A stretch of 64,000 nt of DNA from Acidobacteriaceae bacterium. GTDB taxonomy: Bacteria; Acidobacteriota; Terriglobia; Terriglobales; Acidobacteriaceae. Below the pieces are notes generated by a model. That model saw only the letters and a list, made by a program, of their open reading frames with translations. It was not told the DNA's origin and did no database searches. A program made the translations under genes and the position numbers. Below are positions 29,401-37,228 of this stretch, in pieces. Position 1 is the first letter of the stretch. Each line of letters starts with the position of its first letter. The DNA is taken from contig JANXYB010000062.1 in the NCBI GenBank assembly GCA_025350325.1, forward strand, positions 1-64,000, given 5' to 3'.

Positions 29401-29796
29401 GCCCGGCAGATCGACAACAACTTCAACCACCATTGCGGCGGGGCTTCGCATACGCTGAACCCTTGCGATTTCGCCTCGCACTTTGCCAACTCCACTGACT
29501 TCGGCCAACAGCGCCGCAACCAGCTCTATGGGCCGAACTATACAGACCTTGATCTAGACATCGCCAAGGGCTTCAAGGTTCCGCACTCGGAAACCGCCAA
29601 ACTGAAAATCGGGGTTCAGTTCTTCAACGTGATGAACCATCCTAACTTCCAGATTCCCCTGGCCGACGTGAACGATGGTGGCGCGAATGGACTCATTACC
29701 ACGACGGCGAACACGCCCACCTCGATTTTGGGTGCGTTTCTTGGTGGCGATGCATCTCCCCGCTTGGTTCAGTTGAAGGGTACCTTTACCTTCTAA
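26407..29796 (+). CDS. Oar-like TonB-dependent outer-membrane receptor, copy 2
   Basis: This is a tandem paralogue of the preceding gene, collinear over its whole length and identical at most positions by eye. The 1,129-residue protein starts MRFARLQNAALTLGLL after TTGGAGGA, with a signal peptide ending AFAQ. The domain order is the same: regulatory beta-sandwich (about 32-115), plug (about 125-255) and barrel ending LVQLKGTFTF. Differences cluster in predicted extracellular loops: the Cys-containing loop of copy 1 is missing, and there is a small insertion (DTQTDPTQPGSNAS). The pattern suggests duplication followed by ligand divergence. A perfect 16-bp terminator stem follows. Confidence 0.88.
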   Translation: MRFARLQNAALTLGLLAVSGLLATTTAPSAFAQSNISGDITGVVTDASGASLPNAQVTVTSQDKGVVNNIMSDRSGNFRVPLLPPGRYKVAVTAAGFDTTTVDATVSAGTISPVNIKLTVGQASTTIEVSAGAGQLLHVDDAQISTTFDLQQIQNLPNPGNDLTFVAQTAPGAVMNTQGGYGNFSTNGLPATSNTFTVNGGYEGDPYLNLNNSGATNLLLGNNDVEQVTVTTNSYDAAFGGLGGAQVNEISRSGGNKYHGNLVYWWNGRALNANSFFNKQSGSPRNFDNVNQWAAAIGGPLKRDKIFGFIDTEGIRVVIPVSGTAFGPSPNYQAAILAGAGAADPIYAPYGNLADNGNSAEAPLYQNIFNYYNGAKNWTSGAPDPLDPQTWKWNGQTTNFGREWLINDRLDFNLSSNDHLYIHSKSDHGVQPTQTSFLNPIFDAESPQPSYEGQLSETHTFSSHLTNQFLFGASYYRAIFTNTSATTLAKSIPFVLIPEGTASGGEWDAQLNSSSWVGGADFVFPQGRNVTGYQFNDDLSWNKGRHNIKLGFTMRRDDITDYTASEHNISLAGGENIILDQGDFAAGFTDEWVERFPKRLSEPVALYVMGAYVQDQWKPVPNLTITAGLRLEHNSNPICVTNCISNFSQDFNNLSTSAATPYNQLITSGRKRAFFKQQNVAYEPRFGFAFLPGGADSKTTVRGGFGMFADYFPAQIMGDLLANLPNVDRFAVLGAAFGNPVPLDSTLPGSGHDIAVQSNNALQSLFSQGACYRGCGPNLSLRTVTGGVFSRPTITSVAHKVFLPTYEEWSMAIEHQVMRNTVVSATYVGNHTYHQPISRLPNAFDTQTDPTQPGSNASLPTSRPNAALGQVTEYYSGSSSNYNGVIGTVTSHINWMSLQFNYAYGHALDESSNGGFNAFGVNGNGQTNPYNLREDYGNADYDTRHYISANYSVTIPHFGGPRMLVDNWDIAGTVFHNSGYPFSVGDNTGAVTFGNAPRARQIDNNFNHHCGGASHTLNPCDFASHFANSTDFGQQRRNQLYGPNYTDLDLDIAKGFKVPHSETAKLKIGVQFFNVMNHPNFQIPLADVNDGGANGLITTTANTPTSILGAFLGGDASPRLVQLKGTFTF

Positions 29797-29810
29797 CTCA
29801 AACCACGTAC

Positions 29811-29849
29811 ACACCAAGGGCGCCCCGCGAGGGGCGCCCTTGGTGTTTC
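29811..29849 (+). terminator. Rho-independent terminator after receptor gene 2
   Basis: A perfect 16-bp stem (ACACCAAGGGCGCCCC and its complement) with loop GCGA is followed by TTT, 14 bases after the stop. Because rsfS ends just beyond on the other strand, it may serve both directions. Confidence 0.85.
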
Positions 29850-29891
29850 AGATCTGCTTGACCGCTTAGTACAACCCTATAGCTCGGAGGG

Positions 29892-30446
29892 CTAACTATT
29901 GGTCGTATTCCTTTTGGCTGCGCTCTTCTTCGGAGATGGCGCCTTAGGGGCAGCCGAATTCTTGACTGTCGGCTTCTTCGCTGTAACCTTCGCAGCTTTC
30001 TTGGGCTTCGCAGCGGCCTTCTTGTCGCGGGCGGCACGGGTCTTGGCGGCCAGCGCGGTAGTGAGTTCGGCATCGAATTCCGACGGGGTGATGGGGCGAG
30101 CCGATTTGCGCAGTCTTTCAATGTCGTAGAAGGCGCGGCGCTCCGACAGAAATATGTGCACTACGAAATCGACATAATCGAGCAGAATCCAATCGCCCTT
30201 ACGGCGACCTTCAACCGAATTGGGAAAGACGCCAAAATCCTTTTTGAGTCGATGCTCGATCTCGTCGGCGATGGCCATTGCCTGGCGGTCGTTAGTAGCT
30301 GAGGTGATCAAGAAAAAGTCGGACAGCCCGGAGTCGATCGGATCGAGCTCAAGAATGCGGGTATCTTCACCTTTTTTGTCCTCGCAGGCTGAAACAGCGG
30401 CCTGAACGAGGATGCGGGTTTGTTCGTGTGCCAGGGTGGTCGTCAT
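29892..30446 (-). CDS. rsfS: Ribosome silencing factor RsfS (Iojap) with Lys/Ala-rich tail
   Basis: RsfS binds ribosomal protein L14 and blocks subunit joining when nutrients are low. From the ATG at 30446 the protein has 184 residues. The Iojap domain covers about 8-115 (DTRILELDPIDSGLSDFFLITSA split over 29-50, VEGRRKGDWILLDYVDFVVHIF, RAFYDIERL). A tail of about 50 residues (132-184) is made almost only of Lys, Ala, Pro and Arg, like histone H1 tails, and makes the protein longer than usual. An in-frame TTG at 30551 overlapping nadD is a possible alternative start. The order nadD-rsfS is conserved in many bacteria. Confidence 0.9.
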   Translation of the reverse strand: MTTTLAHEQTRILVQAAVSACEDKKGEDTRILELDPIDSGLSDFFLITSATNDRQAMAIADEIEHRLKKDFGVFPNSVEGRRKGDWILLDYVDFVVHIFLSERRAFYDIERLRKSARPITPSEFDAELTTALAAKTRAARDKKAAAKPKKAAKVTAKKPTVKNSAAPKAPSPKKSAAKRNTTNS

Positions 30447-30547
30447 TCGGTGAAATATGTCTCCAGCCTCATCGTAGCCCGTCGATACGACAGGGGCAAG
30501 CGGCGCAACGCTGCACAGCGTACTTGAGTCCAGCCCTGAGTTCGCTC

Positions 30548-31294
30548 TCAACGATACAAGTCGTGCGCGGCAATGTAATCGAGCACAGGTTCGGGCAGCA
30601 AATCGTTCCGTCCCGTGGGTCCTCCCCGGGCCGCACGCACCTGGGCGCGCACTTCAGAAGCGCTGATGTCCACAGCCAGGCCGGGCAGAAGATAAAGCTG
30701 CATCGTTTCTCCCGTCGGTCCACGCAGCTGAAACGTCTTTACCTCAACCCTGGATGCACCCGTCTCATCCTTGTTTGGCTCAATGGAAATGCCAGCCGGC
30801 AGTACAGATGCCAAGTCGCCCAGTTCTTGCCCCGGTCGTGAGGTGACAATTAAACGAGCAGAGAAAGGAATCTCAACTCCGCGATGCCATCGCCGCAGTC
30901 CCAGGAACGAGTCGGCACCCATCAGGCAAAACAGTTCGTCCTGCGGTGCCAATTCTTCTTGCAGGCGATGGAGGGTGTCGATGGTGTAATTCGGTATGGA
31001 TGCTGGCGCAGTTCCGGGCTCGTTGGAGAGGTCAACCGCAGGCGCGTCAACGAGGGAAATCTTGAATCCCGGCTCATCCTGAATAGCGAGCTCCGTCATC
31101 GCGAGCCGGTCCTCGAAGCTGGCGGTCGAGCCAAGCGGCTTTAAAGGCTGTGCTCCGACGGGTGCGAAGAGAACAGTATCCAGGGACAAAGCTACGCGGG
31201 CAGCCTTCGCCACTGCCAAATGTCCGCAGTGGGGGGGATCAAAACTGCCGCCGAAGAATGCGATGCGCGCGCCAGCCCCTTTTCCGGTCATCAT
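30548..31294 (-). CDS. nadD: Nicotinate-nucleotide adenylyltransferase
   Basis: NadD joins ATP and nicotinate mononucleotide to form deamido-NAD in NAD synthesis. The protein of 248 residues carries the nucleotidyltransferase signature FFGGSFDPPHCGHLAVA near the N-terminus, CLMGADSFLGLRRWHRG in the middle and the C-terminal ISASEVRAQVRAARGG, with YIAAHDLY at the end; this corresponds to the ISSTxIR motif. I chose the ATG at 31294 because the family signature then lies close to the N-terminus; an ATG at 31339 would add 15 residues. It is upstream of rsfS on the same strand. Confidence 0.93.
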   Translation of the reverse strand: MMTGKGAGARIAFFGGSFDPPHCGHLAVAKAARVALSLDTVLFAPVGAQPLKPLGSTASFEDRLAMTELAIQDEPGFKISLVDAPAVDLSNEPGTAPASIPNYTIDTLHRLQEELAPQDELFCLMGADSFLGLRRWHRGVEIPFSARLIVTSRPGQELGDLASVLPAGISIEPNKDETGASRVEVKTFQLRGPTGETMQLYLLPGLAVDISASEVRAQVRAARGGPTGRNDLLPEPVLDYIAAHDLYR

Positions 31295-31531
31295 GGACTC
31301 TATGGTAAAGCCCTGACTCGGCCTGAAGATGCGACTCATGATGGCTATGGTCGTGATGAGTGGTGTGAAGGTTCAGCTCTCCTGCTTTTGGTGCATCGAG
31401 GCCGACGATGAATCGCGTAGCTTCAAGAAACTTGTCAGCTTCACCCATCATCTCTCCTGACTTTGGGTACGCTCGTGCCAGGCTCGTCGGTCCACGCACG
31501 CGGTTCCCGCTGCTAAACTTGAATCAATCTC

Positions 31532-32815
31532 ATGTTCAAGGAAAAGTACGCGCGCTGGATGTACGGGTGGGAAACACGGCTGACGACACGCGACGAGAAT
31601 CGCGTGGTGCGGCCACTCGAATGGGGATTCGATTGGATCGCTCCGTTCCTCGAGAGCCACGGATTTGGCGCTGCCGTTCCCGACGCGAAAAGCCAGCTTG
31701 ACGATGCCGTCGCCGAAGCGGCCATGGTGCGCATCAATCAGATTCTCATCGACCGCAGCGACATTTTCTTCGGCTATGAGCGTCCCACCGACTTCAGGCT
31801 TGAATCGCGGCATCCGGAACTGTTTCCCACCAATGTGCGACCCGAGACTTTGGCCAAGGATGCTGAGATCAAGCGCCGTGCGGTCGAGGGAAAGACTTCG
31901 CCGGCACAGTTTCTGCGATTCACATCGCCGGAGCGCACGCCGTTTCCCGAAAATGATTTAGTCAATGCGCGCTGGTATCCAGCACCTGAACACAAAGACC
32001 CTTCGCGACCTCGACAGGCAATCGTGGTGATGCCGCAGTGGAACGCCGATGCATTCAGCCACAATTCGCTGTGCAGGATTTTCAATCGCATGGGAATTTC
32101 TGCCCTGCGCCTGTCGAAGCCCTATCACGATATCCGTCGCCCGGTGGAGTTGGAGCGTTCTGACTTTGCTGTCAGCGCAAACATCGGGCGCACCCTCTCA
32201 GCGTGTCGCCAGGCGGTGGTCGATGTTCGGTGCTGCATTGACTGGCTCGAAGATCAAGGCTACGAGCAGTTCGGCGTGCTTGGCACCAGCCTCGGGTCTT
32301 GTTATGGATTTCTGGCCAGCGCTCATGATTCGCGCCTGCGCGTGAATGCGTTCAATCATGCTTCGACATCTTTTGGAGACGTCGTGTGGGCAGGGCAAAG
32401 CACGCGGCATATCAAACAGGCTCTCGCCGAGGCGGGCCTCACGCAAGAACGGGTTCGCGATTTGTGGGCAGCCGCCAGCCCCTGCAGATTTTACGACAAG
32501 ATCATCAGCGATGAAGCTGGCGGTAGAGACAAAAAAGTACTGTTGGTCTACGCCGACTACGACCTGACCTTCCCGCTCGAGTATTCGCTGCAAGTGGTCG
32601 ATGCTTTCCGTCGCGTTGGGTTGAACTTTGAGCAGCGCGTGCTACCTTGCGGTCACTACACGACCGGTGAGACGCCTTTTCAATACATCGACGGATGGTA
32701 CATGGGGTCGTTTGTCTATCGCGCGTTCAAGCAACTGCGCAAAGAAAAGGCAGCAGCGGCGCATGTGCCGTCGGTGTCTGTCGCCAAGGCAGAAGAAGAT
32801 CCAGTCTCGCGCTAA
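31532..32815 (+). CDS. Alpha/beta hydrolase family protein (function unknown)
   Basis: The 427-residue protein has an alpha/beta-hydrolase core in its C-terminal two thirds. The nucleophile elbow is GVLGTSLGSCYGF, the acid is probably in LLVYADYDLTFP, and the His is in LPCGHYTTGE, so a complete triad is visible. The N-terminal part (1-130) is family-specific and contains WGFDWIAPFLESHG. It resembles the abhydrolase-18/DUF2048-like group, with no established substrate. There is no signal peptide. It converges on the M23 peptidase gene with a four-base stop-codon overlap (CTAA). Confidence 0.7.
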   Translation: MFKEKYARWMYGWETRLTTRDENRVVRPLEWGFDWIAPFLESHGFGAAVPDAKSQLDDAVAEAAMVRINQILIDRSDIFFGYERPTDFRLESRHPELFPTNVRPETLAKDAEIKRRAVEGKTSPAQFLRFTSPERTPFPENDLVNARWYPAPEHKDPSRPRQAIVVMPQWNADAFSHNSLCRIFNRMGISALRLSKPYHDIRRPVELERSDFAVSANIGRTLSACRQAVVDVRCCIDWLEDQGYEQFGVLGTSLGSCYGFLASAHDSRLRVNAFNHASTSFGDVVWAGQSTRHIKQALAEAGLTQERVRDLWAAASPCRFYDKIISDEAGGRDKKVLLVYADYDLTFPLEYSLQVVDAFRRVGLNFEQRVLPCGHYTTGETPFQYIDGWYMGSFVYRAFKQLRKEKAAAAHVPSVSVAKAEEDPVSR

Positions 32816-33711
32816 CGAACTGTGCCCAGATTCATCCGCAACAACTTCGTTGGGTCTAGATAGGCATTCTGGTAGCGCACCGCCCAATGCAGGTGCGGCC
32901 CCGTGACGCGTCCTGTTGCGCCGCTCAAACCGAGTATCTGGCCGGCGGTTACATGCTGGCCCTCGTGGACATCAATGCGGCTGAAGTGCATCGACAGCGT
33001 GTACAAGCCCAGGCCGTGGTCGAGAATGACGCAGTTCCCTTCGTAATAAAGCGGCCTCGCCAGCACGACAATTCCAGCGTTGCCGGCATGCACGCGCGTC
33101 CCGTTGGCAGCGCGAAAATCCGTGCCTTTGTGGATGCTCGCGAGCTTCCCGTTGAACATGCGGCGCGTACCGAAGCTGTCGGTAGGCGCGGCGTGAACGG
33201 GCGAGCGAAAACTGCCGTGCCATAACGGCTCCGATGCGCTGGTTGCAAAAACTCTTGTCTTGAACGTAACGTCGGCTGCGATCTGCTTTGCCTCTTCAGG
33301 CCCGGGCTCTACAAATTTGGGCTGCACAGTGAGCGCGCCGGTGCGGTAATGTGCTGGATGAATCTCGATGGGGCGCGAGAGATCGCGTGCGTTTCCATCT
33401 TTTGTCTCGATGTGAATTTGCAGCGTGCTCGGGCCTGCCGCTTGTTCAACATCGACACCGGCAAGTGCGAACCATGATTGGCCATCGCGACTGGGGAAAA
33501 ACTGGATCTTGCTTCCCAGCCAATCGCCTGTAACATTGCCGGCCTTCGGCGCAGAGACACGGATCAGTTCCGGCGAACCGGACGCAACCATAGGAGGAGT
33601 GATGCTGATGGCGTTGGGGGCTGCGTGGGGTTGGGCGAAAAGCACAGCGATGAATGAATAGCAGAAAATCGCTGCGGTAAGAAGGCGAGAGCCGGTCATG
33701 GGTTTCAGCAT
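32812..33711 (-). CDS. Secreted M23 family metallopeptidase (LytM-like)
   Basis: M23 peptidases cleave peptidoglycan cross-links using zinc. The 299-residue protein has a signal peptide (about 1-27), an N-terminal beta-sandwich (about 30-170) and a C-terminal LytM domain (about 185-290). Zinc ligands are visible in HKGTDFRA (HxxxD) and PHLHWAV (HxH), with LDHGLGLYTLSMHFSRI between them. All metal residues appear intact, so it is probably an active endopeptidase and not an EnvC-like activator. It is monocistronic. Confidence 0.88.
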   Translation of the reverse strand: MLKPMTGSRLLTAAIFCYSFIAVLFAQPHAAPNAISITPPMVASGSPELIRVSAPKAGNVTGDWLGSKIQFFPSRDGQSWFALAGVDVEQAAGPSTLQIHIETKDGNARDLSRPIEIHPAHYRTGALTVQPKFVEPGPEEAKQIAADVTFKTRVFATSASEPLWHGSFRSPVHAAPTDSFGTRRMFNGKLASIHKGTDFRAANGTRVHAGNAGIVVLARPLYYEGNCVILDHGLGLYTLSMHFSRIDVHEGQHVTAGQILGLSGATGRVTGPHLHWAVRYQNAYLDPTKLLRMNLGTVR

Positions 33712-34092
33712 AACCGGCCTGGCAAGCGACAGGGATGCGAGGTAGACGGGCGGGAGGGCGCTTCCCAGTCCACATCGAGGTACCCCCTCCCCCCCCCTAT
33801 ATCTGGATGAAACTCATTTGTTTCGTTCAGTTTAAGGGCAGAGGCCGGCGCTAAAAATCTGATTCGATTAGACTTGGCCGCAGAAATTTGATTCTAAAGG
33901 GGTTAGTGGTCCATCTGGCGGCGTGTTACCCGCTACGCCTGGAGATTGCCGTGATTGGTCTCAGGTAACATTCACCTTATGATTGTGCCTAAGGCAATGG
34001 TAATGATCTGCAAGTACGGTGAGGCTCGCGATAGTCAAGGTCGTCGCGTCGAGTTGGTATCGCTTCAGGCGGCTCGACATAGGAGTATACAA
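33712..34092. other. Divergent intergenic region with a long C tract
   Basis: The 381 bases between the M23 gene and the DUF1223 gene hold no recognisable gene. A run of 15 pyrimidines, C except for one T, occurs at 33784-33798. An in-frame start at 33955 exists but precedes the real start of the DUF1223 gene. Confidence 0.35.
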
Positions 34093-34896
34093 ATGAATTT
34101 TTCCAGGTACAAAGCGATGTGGCTTACGAAGTCCGTTCTGCTTCTAGTGACGACGACGTTCAGTGCGACAGCGTGGTTGTGCGCCCAAACCTCTGTACCT
34201 TTGCACGCTAAGGAACGGGTGCCAGTGCTAGTTGAGTTGTTCACCAGCGAAGGCTGCTCCGATTGTCCGCCTGCCGATACGCTCCTGGCGCGACTCGATG
34301 CGACCCAGTTTGTGCGCGGTGCAGAGGCCATCGTCCTCAGCGAACATGTGACTTACTGGAATTACTTGGGCTGGCGCGATCCTTTCTCGTTTGCCGCGAT
34401 GGACCAGAGGCAAAAGCAATACGTTGGGCAGTTTAGGCTCGAAGGTTCGTACACTCCGCAGATGGTGGTCGATGGAGCAGAGCAGACGGTTGGCAGCGAT
34501 GCCGCAGCTGTAAGCACAGCAGTTGCCCACGCGGCTGCGACGGTGAAGAGAGATCTTGCTATACAAAATGCTCATTGGCTCAACGGTGCACTGCAGTTTT
34601 CAGTACGCGGCGCCAGCGACCCCGAGGCATCGCTGGTTGCGGCAGTGGCACAAGATGTGTCTCGATCTACAGTGCGGCGAGGAGAAAATGCGGGAAAAAC
34701 CTTGCATCATACCGCTGTGGTGCGCGCCATTCGAGACTACGCTGGGACTGAAGTAGATGGTCGTGCATTGCGGCTTGACCTACCTGATACGCCCCACGAC
34801 GATCAGCTTGCCGGACCTTTTCGTCTCATCGTGTTTCTCACAGATCACAAGACGCGCCGGGTGCTCGCCGTGGCCGAACAGACGCTGACCCGGTAG
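34093..34896 (+). CDS. DUF1223 domain-containing exported thioredoxin-like protein
   Basis: The 267-residue protein belongs to DUF1223, a thioredoxin-like family of unknown function. The hallmark VELFTSEGCSDCPPADTLL is present with a CxxC pair at Cys55/Cys58, plus HVTYWNYLGWRDPFS and GSYTPQMVVDG. I chose the ATG at 34093 because TAGGAG lies about 8 bases upstream and the product then begins with a signal peptide (ending about LCAQ, residue 32). It is monocistronic between the M23 gene and glyA. A periplasmic redox role is inferred only from the fold. Confidence 0.85.
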   Translation: MNFSRYKAMWLTKSVLLLVTTTFSATAWLCAQTSVPLHAKERVPVLVELFTSEGCSDCPPADTLLARLDATQFVRGAEAIVLSEHVTYWNYLGWRDPFSFAAMDQRQKQYVGQFRLEGSYTPQMVVDGAEQTVGSDAAAVSTAVAHAAATVKRDLAIQNAHWLNGALQFSVRGASDPEASLVAAVAQDVSRSTVRRGENAGKTLHHTAVVRAIRDYAGTEVDGRALRLDLPDTPHDDQLAGPFRLIVFLTDHKTRRVLAVAEQTLTR

Positions 34897-35007
34897 CATT
34901 GGCCCATTGCTATCGCGTCAAAACGTCTTTCCTCTATAAACCTTCTACAACTCCCAACGCGGGACTTTCATCGTCCTCGACCGCTTCAAATGCCATAGAA
35001 TTCTTGT

Positions 35008-36288
35008 ATGACTGACCGTATGGCTCTCTCCCTTGCCCAGGCCGACCCTGCCGTAGCTGAAGCACTTGACCACGAAACCCTTCGTCAACATGAAGGGCTA
35101 GAGATGATCGCCAGCGAGAATTTTGTGTCGGAAGCAGTGCTGGAAGCGGCCGGCTCGATTTTCACGAACAAATATGCCGAGGGTTATCCCGGCAGGCGCT
35201 ATTACGGCGGCTGCGAGTTCAGCGATGTGGTCGAGAACCTGGCCCGTGATCGCGCCAAGCAGATTTTCGGCTCCGAGCATGCCAACGTGCAGCCTCACTC
35301 CGGTTCGCAGGCGAATGCCTCGGCCTTTATGGCGGTCTTGCAGGCTGGCGACACCATCCTGGGCCTCGACCTGGCACACGGTGGGCACCTTACGCACGGT
35401 CACAAGTTGAGCTTTAGCGGCAAGCTTTACCGGCCAACGTTTTATCACGTCGACCGCAAAACGGAGCTGATCGACTATGACGAGCTTGAGGCCATTGCGG
35501 ACCGCGAGAAACCCAAGGTGATCATCGGCGGCGCCAGCGCCTATCCGCGGCTATGGGATTTTGCGCGCATGCGGCAGATTGCCGATAAGGTTGGCGCGGT
35601 CTACATCTTCGATATGGCGCATATTGCCGGACTGGTGGCAGGTGGGGCCCATCCGTCGCCCGTTCCGCATGCACACATCACCACCACGACCACCCACAAG
35701 ACGCTGCGCGGACCGCGTTCGGGCCTGATTCTTTGCGGCGAGGGCCTCGCTAAAGAGATCGACAAGGCAGTGTTTCCGGGCCAGCAGGGTGGTCCGCTTG
35801 TTCACATCATTGCGGCTAAGGCAGTGGCTTTCGGTGAGGTTTTGCGACCGGAGTTCAAGACCTATGCGGCACAGATCGTGGCCAACGCCAAAGTGCTGGG
35901 GACGAGTTTGCAGGAAGCTGGCTATCGCCTTGTTTCCGGTGGCACCGACAATCACCTCTTGCTAGTGGATGTGTTTGAAAAGGGCATCCTGGGCTCAGAG
36001 GCCGAGCTGGCGCTGGGTAAGGCGGGCATAACCGTGAACAAGAATGCGATTCCCTACGACACCAATCCGCCGCTCAAGCCCTCCGGCATTCGCATCGGTA
36101 CGCCCGCGCTCACGACGCGCGGCATGAGGGAAACGGAGATGCGGCTGATCGCTCAGTGGATTGGCAAGGCACTGGAGCAGCGTAACGATGACGTCGCGCT
36201 AGAACGCATTCGCCAAGAAGTGGCGGAGCTGGCAAACAGGTTTCCGTTGTATGCGTGGCTTCGCGCGCCTGTCGCAGTCAGCGCGTGA
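35008..36288 (+). CDS. glyA: Serine hydroxymethyltransferase
   Basis: GlyA interconverts serine and glycine with tetrahydrofolate, supplying one-carbon units. The 426-residue PLP enzyme is of normal length, with [42 protein letters not shown] and the PLP-lysine motif [14 protein letters not shown] (Lys at about residue 231). No glycine or folate riboswitch is visible in the 111-base gap upstream. It is followed by an unrelated secreted protein gene. Confidence 0.97.
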   Translation: MTDRMALSLAQADPAVAEALDHETLRQHEGLEMIASENFVSEAVLEAAGSIFTNKYAEGYPGRRYYGGCEFSDVVENLARDRAKQIFGSEHANVQPHSGSQANASAFMAVLQAGDTILGLDLAHGGHLTHGHKLSFSGKLYRPTFYHVDRKTELIDYDELEAIADREKPKVIIGGASAYPRLWDFARMRQIADKVGAVYIFDMAHIAGLVAGGAHPSPVPHAHITTTTTHKTLRGPRSGLILCGEGLAKEIDKAVFPGQQGGPLVHIIAAKAVAFGEVLRPEFKTYAAQIVANAKVLGTSLQEAGYRLVSGGTDNHLLLVDVFEKGILGSEAELALGKAGITVNKNAIPYDTNPPLKPSGIRIGTPALTTRGMRETEMRLIAQWIGKALEQRNDDVALERIRQEVAELANRFPLYAWLRAPVAVSA

Positions 36289-36425
36289 GGCATGTAGAGG
36301 CGTCGCTTTATGGCGGGTCGCGACTTGCCCAAATGTGCAGTGTTGGATGTAGTGTAAGGCATGACTTTGCGAGGAACCGTGCGGCGTATCCAAACTGCAA
36401 GCTCGCAAAGCCCATGGAGGTATTC

Positions 36426-37013
36426 ATGCGCGCAGCACAGTTTGCTTTGACGGCTTTGCTAGTTGTCTCTGCTCTGGCGTTCGCTCAACGTCCAGAACAT
36501 GAAAGTCGTCCCGCGCCGGCCCCGCCTCCCTCGCGTGGGCCGAGTGAATATCACGGCACACCGCATGCAACCCCGCAACGCAATCAGGGCGACATGACCA
36601 GAGGCGTGCAGCAGCGCGATCGCGGCGATCAAGGCGCTCAGCACCGCGATTACCGCGATCAACCCGGCCACCCCAATGCCCCCCACGTCGACCGGGGCAA
36701 TCGGTGGGTGGGCCACGACACGGGCCGCGGCGATCAGAACTACCATATAGAGCAGCCATGGGCCCATGGGCGCTTCACTGGTGGCTTCGGGCCATCGCAT
36801 CGGTGGCGCATCGGTGGAGGCGGCCCTGATCGTTTCTGGTTCAACAATTGGTATTGGAGTGTCGCGCCCTTTGACATGGACTACGTCGGGGACTGGGACT
36901 GGAGCGGCGATGACGTCGTTATTTATCCCGATCCGGATCACGACGGTTGGTACCTCGCTTACGACACGCGCATAGGAACCTATGTGCACGTGATGTATAT
37001 GGGTCCGCAATAA
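36426..37013 (+). CDS. Secreted Gly/His/Arg/Asp-rich hypothetical protein
   Basis: I do not recognise the family. From the ATG at 36426 (GGAGG 5 bases upstream) the 195-residue product has a signal peptide ending ALAFAQ. A low-complexity, charged His/Arg/Asp/Gln/Gly region (about 25-115) contains repeats of the type [20 protein letters not shown]-terminal aromatic region follows ([22 protein letters not shown], then [26 protein letters not shown]). Similar low-complexity exported proteins ending in Tyr/Trp-rich domains are common in soil bacteria. Metal or surface binding is only a guess. A terminator follows. Confidence 0.65.
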   Translation: MRAAQFALTALLVVSALAFAQRPEHESRPAPAPPPSRGPSEYHGTPHATPQRNQGDMTRGVQQRDRGDQGAQHRDYRDQPGHPNAPHVDRGNRWVGHDTGRGDQNYHIEQPWAHGRFTGGFGPSHRWRIGGGGPDRFWFNNWYWSVAPFDMDYVGDWDWSGDDVVIYPDPDHDGWYLAYDTRIGTYVHVMYMGPQ

Positions 37014-37041
37014 CCTTTCGACCGGACGTGATTCATTCTTG

Positions 37042-37069
37042 AGGGCAGGCCATTTCGGCTTGCCCTTTT
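37042..37069 (+). terminator. Rho-independent terminator
   Basis: AGGGCAGGCC / GGCTTGCCCT form a 10-bp stem with one wobble pair and a loop of five bases, ending in TTTT, 28 bases after the preceding stop. Confidence 0.8.
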
Positions 37070-37228
37070 GCTTGTCCGAACTTGTACGCAATTGAAGCAT
37101 CCGATCGCAGCGAAATATACAGCACCCGATGCGAAACGATAAGATAGCCAGTCCACGCCTTTCGGGTGCTTGCTTGCGATCAAGCAATGTGCGACTGGGT
37201 GGAATACTTCATGCCAGAGGAATCACAC

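Noticed and set aside
31239-31499. His-rich minus-strand frame near nadD
   Set aside because: It overlaps nadD out of frame; the His-rich part arises from a short GATGGTC-type repeat.
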